In this document: positions 1 through 7,708 of the stretch, piece by piece
Layout of the letters: every line of letters begins with the position of its first letter
Numbering within the stretch: the stretch's first letter is position 1
Assembly: GCA_012972835.1 (NCBI GenBank)
Contig: JABDHK010000010.1
Span: 124,001 to 188,000 of the forward strand
From: Chlorobiaceae bacterium
GTDB lineage: Bacteria > Bacteroidota > Chlorobiia > Chlorobiales > Chlorobiaceae
Direction of reading: 5' to 3'
Length of the DNA: 64,000 nucleotides
Notes under the pieces: model-generated
What the model saw: only the letters and a program-made list of their open reading frames with translations
The model's database searches: none
What the model was told of the DNA's origin: nothing
Program-made: the position numbers and the translations under genes

Positions 1-213
1 CCTGCCGCAACAAGCTCCTTTCTCTCCCGGCAACTTGGCAGCATGATGATTATCGCCAGCGGTTTTGGAATTTTTTCGGTCTATGCAGGCTTGCTTTTAA
101 GTTACCACTTCAACCTGTCCGCCGGTGGCTGCGTGGTTTTAGTGGCAGTTGGAATATTTTTTATAGTTTTTATTTTCTCCCAACGGTTGAGAGTGGAGCA
201 TTTCCATGGTTGA
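1..213 (+). CDS. Metal ABC transporter permease, ABC-3 family (3' end only)
   Basis: Open from the left edge of the window to a TGA at 211-213, giving 70 residues of a membrane protein C-terminus. Two hydrophobic segments are visible (starting MMIIASGFGIFS and GGCVVLVAVGIFFIVF), then a short basic tail ending in HFHG. The gene overlaps the start of the downstream ATPase gene by 8 bp, so the two are translationally coupled. The ATPase partner and the following Fur-family regulator point to a Zn/Mn/Fe-type ABC-3 permease (ZnuB/MntB-like). The fragment itself is too short to fix the metal. The periplasmic binding protein would lie outside the window. Confidence 0.7.
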   Translation, partial: PAATSSFLSRQLGSMMIIASGFGIFSVYAGLLLSYHFNLSAGGCVVLVAVGIFFIVFIFSQRLRVEHFHG

Positions 214-979
214 AAATGCCCTAACCCTGAATGATCTATCAGTCGGATATGATGGTAGATCCGTTCTCACAGGCTTAAACCTGACCATGCCTAAGGGATC
301 CTCTCTGGCTTTAGTTGGAAGTAACGGCTCAGGAAAATCAACGTTATTAAAAACGCTGGCAGCTCTCTTGCCTGCCATTAAAGGGAGTGTTGAAGTTTTA
401 AGTGATAAGCCGGGTCGTCAGCCTCTCAGAATATCCTATCACTGCCAATTTCATCCTAACTCCTTTCTTCTTCCCTTGCGAAGTATTGATGTGGTTCGGA
501 TGGCTCGATTTCCTGTCAGAGGTTTTTTTGGTCGATTAACAAAGGAAGACGAAAATATTGTTCGAGAATCCCTTGAATACATGAATGCCCTCGAACTCTC
601 TGAAAAGCCGGTCAACACCCTTTCGGGCGGACAAAAACAAAGGGTTTTTCTCTCTCACACTCTTGCACGAAACGCAGACTTTCTTCTTTTGGATGAGCCA
701 ACTGCCGGGCTGGATGTGTATGGCGCGGATCTCTATGAGAAACTGGTTCTTCGACTTAAAACTGAAGGTAAAACGCTTCTGGTTGCCACTCACAGCATCA
801 GGGAAGCATCCCAATGCGACTATGTTCTGCTTCTTGCTTCCCGGGTGGTAGCCTTCGGTACTCCTGCCAAGGTTTTGACTCCGGCAAACATCCTCAAAAC
901 TTTCGGTCTGGTTGCCCAGTTTAGTGGTACTGACCTTTTAGTCATGGACAACCACTATGGAGGAGTTGATCAGGAATAA
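206..979 (+). CDS. Metal ABC transporter ATP-binding protein (ZnuC/MntB-like)
   Basis: Cytoplasmic ATPase of 257 aa, the usual size for Zn/Mn/Fe ABC-3 transporters. Walker A GSNGSGKST lies at residues 38-46. The ABC signature LSGGQKQR, Walker B FLLLDEPTAGLD and switch histidine ATHS follow in the normal order. It energises the permease whose end overlaps its start by 8 bp. A Fur-family gene begins 3 bp after its stop, so the three form one operon, probably metal-repressed. The metal (Zn, Mn or Fe) cannot be told from the ATPase. The nearby copper-receptor operon faces it on the other strand and is a separate transcription unit. Confidence 0.85.
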   Translation: MVENALTLNDLSVGYDGRSVLTGLNLTMPKGSSLALVGSNGSGKSTLLKTLAALLPAIKGSVEVLSDKPGRQPLRISYHCQFHPNSFLLPLRSIDVVRMARFPVRGFFGRLTKEDENIVRESLEYMNALELSEKPVNTLSGGQKQRVFLSHTLARNADFLLLDEPTAGLDVYGADLYEKLVLRLKTEGKTLLVATHSIREASQCDYVLLLASRVVAFGTPAKVLTPANILKTFGLVAQFSGTDLLVMDNHYGGVDQE

Positions 980-981
980 TC

Positions 982-1353
982 ATGAAAAGAAAAACAAGAC
1001 AAAGGGAAATTATCAAGCATCTATTTCAGTCAGAAGGACGACCACTGAACCCCTTGGAAATCCTGAGTCTGGCCAAATACAGCTTTTCAGGTTTAAGTCT
1101 GGCAACAGTCTACAGGGCTATAAAGGAATTGGTGGAAGAAGAATGGCTGATAACTGTCGAAGTGCCCGGTCTCTCTTTGTATTACGAGATAAATCATCAT
1201 CAGCACCATCATCATTTTTATTGTTCCGCCTGCCGGAAGGTTTTTGAGGTGGAAGGCTGTGTCCCTGTTGATGGGCTGACACCAAAAGGTTTTTTGCTGG
1301 AGTCCCATGAAATCCTTCTTAGTGGAAGATGTTCCGGTTGTATCCCAAGTTGA
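982..1353 (+). CDS. Fur-family metal-responsive regulator (Fur/Zur type)
   Basis: DNA-binding repressor of 123 aa with an N-terminal winged helix (residues about 1-75, LSLATVYRAIKELVEEEW is the recognition region). The metal-binding C-terminal half has a His-rich stretch HHQHHHHFYCSAC and a second Cys pair CSGC near the end. The two CxxC motifs match the structural Zn site of Fur/Zur/PerR proteins. It begins 3 bp after the ABC ATPase gene, which is typical of a Zur or Fur co-transcribed with the transporter it controls. Zur is favoured by the ABC-3 transporter partner, but Fur or Mur cannot be excluded. Confidence 0.85.
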   Translation: MKRKTRQREIIKHLFQSEGRPLNPLEILSLAKYSFSGLSLATVYRAIKELVEEEWLITVEVPGLSLYYEINHHQHHHHFYCSACRKVFEVEGCVPVDGLTPKGFLLESHEILLSGRCSGCIPS

Positions 1354-1354
1354 C

Positions 1355-1373
1355 GGGGCAGTGTTCCTGCCCC
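1355..1373. terminator. Hairpin between convergent genes
   Basis: Perfect 7-bp stem (GGGGCAG at 1355-1361 with CTGCCCC at 1367-1373) and a 5-nt loop. It sits just after the fur-like stop codon and before the 3' end of the convergent TonB receptor gene. No strong T-run follows on either strand, so its efficiency is uncertain. Confidence 0.5.
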
Positions 1374-1398
1374 ATCCGTGATGATGATTCTTTGAAGA

Positions 1399-3516
1399 TT
1401 AGAAGGTCTGGGTTAACCCAACATTAAATGAACGTCCCTGTCCCGCAACTGACTCGAATGGGGTGAGTCGTTTGTCTGCAAGGTTCTGGTCGTAGTTGAT
1501 ACCGCCGAGTGGTAGATAATAGAATCGGTCGAAGAGGTTCGTGATACCAAAGTCCAGCCGGAGGTTTTTCCATTGGTATGCCGTGCGCAGATTGAGCAGC
1601 GCGAAGCCCGGTGTTGTCGGCTCTTTACGGATAGTGTCAACCTCTGTTTTTCCGCTGACCAGTTGCAGTTCAACAGCATTGGTCCAGCCGGATATTTTTT
1701 GTTCAAGGGTGAGTAAGCCATTCAGCGGCATCATGTGGTACAGGCTGTTCCCTGTATCCAGATTCCTGCCGTTCACATATCCAAGAGTTCCGCTAAGTTG
1801 ACCACGGCCATAGCCGCCATCCTCCCATACACCAACTTTTCCCGACACATCCAGCCCATAAATTCTGGCGTCGTGATTGGCAAATTGTAGGGTGTTGCCT
1901 GTGGATTTGAGGGTTAACACATTCACATCGATATAATCATTGACATAGGTGTAGTAAGGTGTAACCTTCAACTCCCAGTTCTTGCATGCACTGTCGTGCC
2001 AATCTGTCGTGAGACTCAGGGTATTGGCGACTTCCGGCCTGAGGTTAAAATTACCCACATAGGCATTGCCATCACCATACCAGTTGATCATTCCGGCGGA
2101 CATAAAGAAGCTTGACCATGCATAGCGTTCGTAGAGATTCGGAGACTGGGTTTTGCGGGCGTAGCCGATCTCATAGGTAGCATTCAATGTAGGCTCAAAC
2201 CTTGCAAGTGCGGTTATGTCCAGATTGTTGTCGTTGTGGGCATGATCCTGCTCATTGAAGGCTTTGGCATCAGCAGCATACATCATGCTGGTATTGTACC
2301 CCTGGACTTTGCCGGTATCCATCTGCACCAGTTCGTCGCGCACACCGATAACCGTAGTCAACTCTTTGCTCACCTTTGATTCCCATTCAGCAAACACGCT
2401 GTACCGGTCACGACGCCCGTCATTGATGTTTACGAAGGTGTTTGGCGACATCATCATGCTGCCGGCAACCGGCGGCCATGAGTCGTTAAGGGTAAAGCGG
2501 TGGAATTCGTTGCCGAGGCGAAGGATGTTTTTTTCAGCAAATGGAATTTCCGTCTTCAACGAATAGCCAAGATCAATACCCCGGGTTTCCATCGGCATAT
2601 AGGTCATTCCGGTTTGAACAGCAGGAATTGCCAGTTTATCTTGGCCAGAATCCATTTTGTGGTAGGTGTTCTCCCAGAAAGCTTTTGCATCGAGTTTACC
2701 CCAACTGAAGCTATCCTTATAGCCGAGATTGAAATATGAGGCGTTGTTGTCGACCATGTCCATCCATTGGTTGACAAACCCCTGATCAGGAATCGATTGA
2801 TGTCCTGCCTTGAGGGTCAGGAGGCTGGTGTCGCCTTTGAGGGCTAAAGTGGCTCCCAGATTACGCGATTCGTAATAGGTCGAGGTGATGGTATTGCCAT
2901 GACCATCCTTGTAGTCCTTGGCATGATCAATGGAGCCGGTGACTCCAAAGCTGAGGTTGCTGTTTGCCACTGCGCCTGAAAATGCAGCCCCGGTGCTCTG
3001 GTTGATGCTTCGGTAATAGGTTGAAGCACTGCCCGATGTTTTGACGTCCTCTCCAGGCTTGGCGAAAACCGGCTGATCCGATGCAACAAGGATGGTGCCC
3101 CCAATGTTATCACCACCGTAACTGACCGGAGAAACACCTGATTTAACCACGATGCTGCTCACGTTTGAAGGTGCGATGTACGACAACGGAGGATTCATGT
3201 GGTTGGCACAGGCTGATGTCAGCAACATTCCGTCAACGGATATTGTTAAACGGTCGTCACCAAGTCCATGAATGATCGGCAGGCTCGAAACGCCGCCGCC
3301 TGTGGCAAGAGTCACTCCCGGTACATCTTTGAGTAACGATGCTGTATCACTGGTTTTCACACGTTTGGAGACCATTGACTTGTCAGCTTTTTCTGATGTT
3401 CCCGTAATAACGGTTTCCGGGCTTATCGCATCCTGACAAAATGCAGACAGGGGAACTACTGCGCTGAGGAGAAGAAACGCGAGCGGTTTTATAGAAAATC
3501 GATGTAAATGTTTCAT
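1399..3516 (-). CDS. TonB-dependent outer-membrane receptor, OprC/NosA-like (probable copper uptake)
   Basis: From ATG 3516 the protein is 705 aa with a clear signal peptide (MKHLHRFSIKPL..., cleavage near AFCQDA). The open frame extends 60 bp further upstream, but that extension would precede the signal peptide, so 3516 is preferred. A plug domain (about residues 40-145) precedes a 22-strand-type barrel ending in aromatic F. The plug carries SACANHMNPPLSY with C103 and M107, the CxxxM copper-binding pattern known from OprC/NosA receptors. A Met-rich loop (TYMPMETRG) is also visible. It is the last gene of a three-gene - strand unit with a beta-barrel protein and a small Cys-rich protein. Copper specificity rests on the motif and is not shown directly. 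Confidence 0.8.
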   Translation of the reverse strand: MKHLHRFSIKPLAFLLLSAVVPLSAFCQDAISPETVITGTSEKADKSMVSKRVKTSDTASLLKDVPGVTLATGGGVSSLPIIHGLGDDRLTISVDGMLLTSACANHMNPPLSYIAPSNVSSIVVKSGVSPVSYGGDNIGGTILVASDQPVFAKPGEDVKTSGSASTYYRSINQSTGAAFSGAVANSNLSFGVTGSIDHAKDYKDGHGNTITSTYYESRNLGATLALKGDTSLLTLKAGHQSIPDQGFVNQWMDMVDNNASYFNLGYKDSFSWGKLDAKAFWENTYHKMDSGQDKLAIPAVQTGMTYMPMETRGIDLGYSLKTEIPFAEKNILRLGNEFHRFTLNDSWPPVAGSMMMSPNTFVNINDGRRDRYSVFAEWESKVSKELTTVIGVRDELVQMDTGKVQGYNTSMMYAADAKAFNEQDHAHNDNNLDITALARFEPTLNATYEIGYARKTQSPNLYERYAWSSFFMSAGMINWYGDGNAYVGNFNLRPEVANTLSLTTDWHDSACKNWELKVTPYYTYVNDYIDVNVLTLKSTGNTLQFANHDARIYGLDVSGKVGVWEDGGYGRGQLSGTLGYVNGRNLDTGNSLYHMMPLNGLLTLEQKISGWTNAVELQLVSGKTEVDTIRKEPTTPGFALLNLRTAYQWKNLRLDFGITNLFDRFYYLPLGGINYDQNLADKRLTPFESVAGQGRSFNVGLTQTF

Positions 3517-3595
3517 AGATATTATTTCGAGATTATTGACTAATAATAGTTTATCCGTGGAGTCCAGAGATTCCACGAAAGTTTACTCATGCAGT

Positions 3596-4639
3596 TCAGA
3601 AAGCGTATGCTAAGCCGACCGAGCCTGTTACATGGGGGAAAAGCTGATATCCCTCAAGCTTGCTATAAATCGGCAGTTGCGCGAATCCATAAATCTGCAC
3701 CTCTTTCAGAATGCTTACACTCACACCGGGACTCAGGTATGCTGCGGTGCCAGCTGAGTTAGGAGTGTCGGCAAGTGTTCCCAGATCCTGACTTCTATGG
3801 TTGATGTTTACCTGAAGTTGCGGCACGAATGTGGGATTGGCTTCGTAGCGTATGCCAAAGCTCAAAGCTTCCTGATTGCCGGGACGGTAGTCTTCACCAG
3901 GCTGGTTCAGTTTCTGCTTCACGGCTGCCTGGAATTGGAAATTGGCAAAAGCGCTGAAATTCTGACTGACCTTGTTGTTGTAGTATGCCCCAACAATAAG
4001 GTCGGTACTGCCGGTACCTGCCTGTAGGCTGGTATCAAGGATGTCGCCGGTGTTGGGGCCTGAGGTGAAGTTCACCGGGTTACGCCCAACTGTGCCGGTA
4101 CCACTTGCATTTGGCCCTCCATAAGCACCTGTAGGCAGTTTCACACCAAGCTGAATCCCGAGGTTATGGCTGGAGAGCAGGCCCTGGTAGCTGGTGATGA
4201 ATTTGATATCACCGAGACTGCTGACGCCTGCACCGCTTATCTGGTCAGGGGTGAGCGGGTTTGATGCTTGACCATAGGTTGTATGGCTTCGGTCGATATA
4301 GGGAACCAGCAACCTCAAATTCCAGTCTTTACTCGGCGTATAGCCAATGCCCAGAGTTATGTAGCGATTGATGGTTCCATGCTCAACTTCCTGACTGCCG
4401 CCGGCGTCGTTGATTGCGGCCACTTGCGAGGATGAAATGCTGCTTGTCCCCGAGCGCAATTGGTTCTGGTTGATGTAGTCGTACTGCAAACTTACACTCC
4501 ATCCGGTTGTGGATGAATAGCCTGTAGCTGCCTCGGACGACAAGGAACAGCCGCATGCAGCACAAGCGAAACAATCAAGGGAGGTCATCACGATTCCAAG
4601 GGTAAGAATCGTGGCTGTAATAAATTTTATAGGCTTCAT
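3596..4639 (-). CDS. Outer-membrane beta-barrel protein with N-terminal CxACAACGC motif
   Basis: 347 aa with a signal peptide (MKPIKFITATILTLGIVM) followed by a Cys-rich segment at the mature N-terminus (CFACAACGCSLSSE, about residues 23-36). The rest is alternating beta-strand sequence with Gly/Asn/Ser-rich turns and a C-terminal aromatic residue (LAYAF), as expected of an outer-membrane barrel of the generic transporter or phenol-pathway MetA-like type. It lies 79 bp upstream of the copper-type TonB receptor on the same strand. The Cys cluster suggests metal binding at the periplasmic face of the barrel. That is inference, and I know of no assigned function for this family. Confidence 0.65.
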   Translation of the reverse strand: MKPIKFITATILTLGIVMTSLDCFACAACGCSLSSEAATGYSSTTGWSVSLQYDYINQNQLRSGTSSISSSQVAAINDAGGSQEVEHGTINRYITLGIGYTPSKDWNLRLLVPYIDRSHTTYGQASNPLTPDQISGAGVSSLGDIKFITSYQGLLSSHNLGIQLGVKLPTGAYGGPNASGTGTVGRNPVNFTSGPNTGDILDTSLQAGTGSTDLIVGAYYNNKVSQNFSAFANFQFQAAVKQKLNQPGEDYRPGNQEALSFGIRYEANPTFVPQLQVNINHRSQDLGTLADTPNSAGTAAYLSPGVSVSILKEVQIYGFAQLPIYSKLEGYQLFPHVTGSVGLAYAF

Positions 4640-4817
4640 AGTTACTGTTTAAATGAGAGTTAAGATGCCAGGCATGAGAACACCAATGAGCAACGTGCAA
4701 GCATGCTCGAATGCGACAAATCAAGTGCATGCAACAATGCAAATGCATTTGAAAATTTGAACGACAGATTATAACCCCGATTTTGGAGTTTATGCGTTCA
4801 TAGTCTGATAGGTGAAG
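4640..4817. promoter_or_regulatory. Intergenic spacer with three TGCA-core palindromes
   Basis: A 178-bp gap inside the putative copper operon. It holds AGCATGCT (4700-4707), TGCATGCA (4726-4733) and AAATGCATTT (4741-4750), three perfect palindromes within 51 bp. They could mark a second promoter/operator for the barrel and receptor genes. No known metalloregulator consensus was recognised. Confidence 0.25.
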
Positions 4818-5204
4818 CTAAGCGTTGGGTGGTTGGTCGATTTGGTGTAAAACACCATCGAGTAGCAATGAAGGGTGAGATGAGGTAAATATATGGTCAG
4901 TATTTGCAGCCAGAGGTGCGTGTTGCATGTCATGCAAAAGACCGGGCATAACGTTGAGCAGCTCTTCCAGTGTTTTGGTTGGCAGTTGTTTCCCTGTTGT
5001 TGATGACTGGGTATCGCTTGTTGCTGCGATTTTTTTATGAAGGAAACAGTGCCCGCAGCAATCCACTGTTTTCTTTTCGCAGACAGTTTCAGCAATTGCT
5101 CTTTGATTTAAAAAGAAAAGCCCGTAACAAACCAGAACAGAGTTTATCTGCACAAGTATCCCGACAAGCATCAGAACTGCAATGGATCGGATTGTTGCAC
5201 TCAT
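4818..5204 (-). CDS. Small membrane-anchored or exported Cys-rich protein of copper-receptor operon
   Basis: 128 aa. One N-terminal hydrophobic segment (residues about 8-30) is a signal peptide or anchor. It is followed by CEKKTVDCCGHCFLHKKI, a Cys cluster like the CNGKCYLxKxL pattern of small proteins that accompany metal TonB receptors in Bacteroidetes (family recollection, not a search). The remainder has scattered His and Met (MPGLLHDMQHAP) and no recognised domain. It is first in the - strand unit, 178 bp ahead of the beta-barrel gene. A periplasmic copper or thiol role is likely but inferred from the neighbourhood only. Confidence 0.6.
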   Translation of the reverse strand: MSATIRSIAVLMLVGILVQINSVLVCYGLFFLNQRAIAETVCEKKTVDCCGHCFLHKKIAATSDTQSSTTGKQLPTKTLEELLNVMPGLLHDMQHAPLAANTDHIFTSSHPSLLLDGVLHQIDQPPNA

Positions 5205-5287
5205 ACGACATGGTGAATCATAAAAAAAGAGAAGAAGCGAAAGTAAAGATAGGTTTTTTTACAATTGTTACAATACACAGGGTAACG

Positions 5288-5320
5288 CAAAAAGCCATCT
5301 CTTTGTGGGATGGCTTTTTG
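5288..5320. terminator. Strong hairpin downstream of pstS
   Basis: Perfect 12-bp stem (5288-5299 with 5309-5320) and a 9-nt loop. The stem includes A5/T5 ends, so it reads as a factor-independent terminator on both strands. It lies 43 bp past the pstS stop and also insulates the small Cys-rich gene. Confidence 0.8.
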
Positions 5321-5362
5321 AGTTTGGATATTGTTACAGTAGTGAACCTGTTTCGACAACAA

Positions 5363-6178
5363 TCAATATTTGTTGACAAAGCCAATTTCACTGATGATGC
5401 GTTTGCCTGCAGGTGTTTTTGCTATGTCAATGAACTTCTTGACATTACCGGTTGCTTCACCGTTGGTGTACATAAAGAGTGGACGGTGGACAGGATAAGT
5501 GCCGTTCTTGACTGTCTTGACTTCGGACTTGATACCATCAACAAGGATTGCCTTCACTGAATGATCAACAAAGCCGAGGCCTATAAAGCCAATTGCACCA
5601 GGTGTTGTGGCAACACGGCTCTTGATTGCGCCGTTGCTTGATTGAGTTTCTGCTTTATTGAAAATCGGGGTCTCTCCCATAACCAACTCTTTGAAGGAGT
5701 CCTGGGTACCACTGTTCGATTCGCGCTGGATGACAATAATAGCTGCATTTGGTCCACCAACCTCTTTCCAGTTGGTAAATTTGCCGGAGTAAATCTCGCG
5801 GATCTGTGTTTTTGAGAGCCCTTTAACGCGATTGCTTGGGTGAACCACAATCGAAAGACCGTCAAGAGCTATAATGTGCGGGATCGGGTTGATTCCGTTG
5901 GTTTTAGCTGCAGCTATCTCACTATCTTTCATTTGTCTCGACATATCAGCGATGTCACAGGTTTTGTTGATCAGGCTCTTTGCTCCGTTGCCTGAACCGG
6001 ACTCGCTCACTGTAACCTCGACACCTGTGGTTTTGGTAAAATGCTCGGCAAAAGCCTTAGCAATAGGGCCTACGGTGGTTGAACCGTCAAGCACAATTTT
6101 TTCAGCCGCATTGCCCGTACCCGAAGCCACAAGGCTGAACACAGTGGCACTTAACAGTATTTTTTTGAATAATTTCAT
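5363..6178 (-). CDS. pstS: Phosphate ABC transporter substrate-binding protein PstS
   Basis: 271 aa with a signal peptide (MKLFKKILLSATVFSLVASG, cleavage near GNAAE). It has the PBP-like fold signatures of the PstS family: DGSTTVGPI near the mature N-terminus, a Ser-Arg motif SRQMKDSE, and RESNSGTQDSF, the phosphate-binding Ser-Gly-Thr segment. It binds phosphate in the periplasm for PstCAB. No pstCAB genes are adjacent, so it stands alone in this window, bounded by terminators on both sides. A Pho-type operator was not recognised in the 245-bp upstream gap. Confidence 0.88.
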   Translation of the reverse strand: MKLFKKILLSATVFSLVASGTGNAAEKIVLDGSTTVGPIAKAFAEHFTKTTGVEVTVSESGSGNGAKSLINKTCDIADMSRQMKDSEIAAAKTNGINPIPHIIALDGLSIVVHPSNRVKGLSKTQIREIYSGKFTNWKEVGGPNAAIIVIQRESNSGTQDSFKELVMGETPIFNKAETQSSNGAIKSRVATTPGAIGFIGLGFVDHSVKAILVDGIKSEVKTVKNGTYPVHRPLFMYTNGEATGNVKKFIDIAKTPAGKRIISEIGFVNKY

Positions 6179-6360
6179 GTTGCTTTTCTTTATTAGTTAA
6201 TAAGATTGTACAGTAAAAGGGCATGCTTTTCATAAAGCGGCCCAGCAAGTCAGTGTGGCAAACATTGCAGCATACAACAGAATTGTTTCATGCGCCCCAC
6301 AATGTAATCATCGTTATGTTGAGGAATTGTTACAGGAATGTAGCAAGATTGTAAACAAAA

Positions 6361-6381
6361 AAAGGCTCCAATGGAGCCTTT
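6361..6381 (-). terminator. Terminator of bshB1
   Basis: Perfect 9-bp stem AAAGGCTCC (6361-6369) with GGAGCCTTT (6373-6381) and a 3-nt loop. On the - strand it is followed by a T-rich run. It lies 42 bp beyond the bshB1 stop. Confidence 0.8.
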
Positions 6382-6423
6382 CTCATTAATTTCAACCCGG
6401 AATACTATACTTGAGTGGTGTGG

Positions 6424-7176
6424 TTACTTCTCCCTCACTCCCGGAAATACCCCGCTGAACAACGTGACTGCCAAGGTTGCGGGAAGCAGGAAGCCTTCTC
6501 CATACATAGTGCCGATCTGTTCGCCGAAATATCTTGCGCGTGCTTCGAGTCCGGTTAAAAATCCCTTGCGTTTTATTAGCGTGACTGGCTCCTCTGCTGC
6601 TCCTTCCCGATAAAACTGCGAACTGAAGGTCAGCACTCCTTCTCTTGATGCTGCAAAGGTTTCCGAGACATCAACGATAAAGTCTGGTTGAAGGTGTTTG
6701 AACTGTATATAGTAGAGGAGGTGTTTTGGCCGGTGTGGCTGCTGCACTTCTCCGTTCAAGGTTGTTGTGAGCTGTTGCAGTCCGGCATAATAAAATGCGT
6801 CGGTTACCAGTTTTGAGGCTTTCATGTGATCAGGGTGGCGTTCATCAGGGGGGTTGGTAAAAACAACGTCTGGCTTGAAGTGCCTGATTACCTGGATGAT
6901 TTCAGCAAGGTTATCATCCGTATAGAATAATTTTGAATCACCAAGGTCAAGAGTGGTGCGACTCTGGTAACCCATAACTTTTGTTGCTGCTGCGGCTTCA
7001 CTTTTTCTTGTTTCAGGAGTTCCGAGAGTGCCCATCTCTCCTCTGGTCAGGTCGCATACCGCTACTGAATGGCCTTCATGCATGATTTTCAGCAGCGTGG
7101 CACCGCATGCCAGCTCAACATCATCAGGATGGGCGCCGAATGCCAGCGCATAGACTTTTCCAGCTGAACTTTTCAA
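6424..7176 (-). CDS. bshB1: Bacillithiol biosynthesis deacetylase BshB1 (PIG-L/LmbE family)
   Basis: 250 aa, single-domain PIG-L/LmbE zinc deacetylase. The metal-binding signature AFGAHPDDVELACG lies at residues about 12-25, and RHPDHMKA provides the further His ligands. It removes the acetyl group from GlcNAc-malate to give GlcN-malate, the second step to bacillithiol. N-methyl-bacillithiol is known from green sulfur bacteria. The gene is transcribed alone, divergent from dut (70-bp shared promoter region), with its own terminator. Another LmbE-type GlcNAc deacetylase is the main alternative, but length and motif spacing fit BshB1 well. Confidence 0.82.
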   Translation of the reverse strand: MKSSAGKVYALAFGAHPDDVELACGATLLKIMHEGHSVAVCDLTRGEMGTLGTPETRKSEAAAATKVMGYQSRTTLDLGDSKLFYTDDNLAEIIQVIRHFKPDVVFTNPPDERHPDHMKASKLVTDAFYYAGLQQLTTTLNGEVQQPHRPKHLLYYIQFKHLQPDFIVDVSETFAASREGVLTFSSQFYREGAAEEPVTLIKRKGFLTGLEARARYFGEQIGTMYGEGFLLPATLAVTLFSGVFPGVREK

Positions 7177-7246
7177 TTGTCTTGTAATTAATCGTGTTAT
7201 ATTTAAGTCCGTAAATTCACGTATGATAATATGATATTTCTATCCA

Positions 7247-7699
7247 ATGTTGAAAGTAAAGATTGTTCGCCTTAACAAACAAGCGGTACTTCCTGTTTAT
7301 GCAACTGCACATGCAGCAGGAATGGATATTTCTGCATGTCTTGATCTTCCTGTTACTCTTGAACCGTTTACCACAGCCTTGATTCCTTCAGGGTTTGCTC
7401 TTGAGCTGCCAGAAGGGTATGAGGCGCAGTTGCGTCCAAGAAGCGGACTTGCATTGCGCTCCCTGATTTCACTTCCGAATGCACCGGCAACTATCGATGC
7501 CGATTATCGAGGGGAGGTAAAGGTGATTCTTATCAACTACGGCAGGCAGCCTTTTACGGTATGTCACGGAGACCGTATAGCACAGATGGTGGTTGCAAAA
7601 GTTGAAAAGGTCAGCTTTGAAGAGGTTGCAGAACTCAGTGCGACAAGACGGGGAGAAGGTGGCTTTGGTCATACAGGAACCGCGCAACAGCTAACATGA
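7247..7699 (+). CDS. dut: Deoxyuridine 5'-triphosphate nucleotidohydrolase (dUTPase)
   Basis: 150 aa trimeric dUTPase that hydrolyses dUTP to dUMP and PPi, keeping uracil out of DNA. All five motifs are visible in order: AAGMDISA (1), RPRSGLALR (2), the uracil-binding [10 protein letters not shown] (3), the GDRIAQMVV segment (4), and the C-terminal glycine-rich P-loop-like [11 protein letters not shown] (5). The length is standard. It converges on the sigma-54 regulator gene with only 9 bp between stop codons and no obvious terminator. Confidence 0.95.
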   Translation: MLKVKIVRLNKQAVLPVYATAHAAGMDISACLDLPVTLEPFTTALIPSGFALELPEGYEAQLRPRSGLALRSLISLPNAPATIDADYRGEVKVILINYGRQPFTVCHGDRIAQMVVAKVEKVSFEEVAELSATRRGEGGFGHTGTAQQLT

Positions 7700-7708
7700 A
7701 AGAGATAG

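Noticed and set aside
4970-5560. + strand 196-aa frame
   Set aside because: It is antisense to the small Cys-rich gene and pstS and crosses a strong terminator; a shadow frame.
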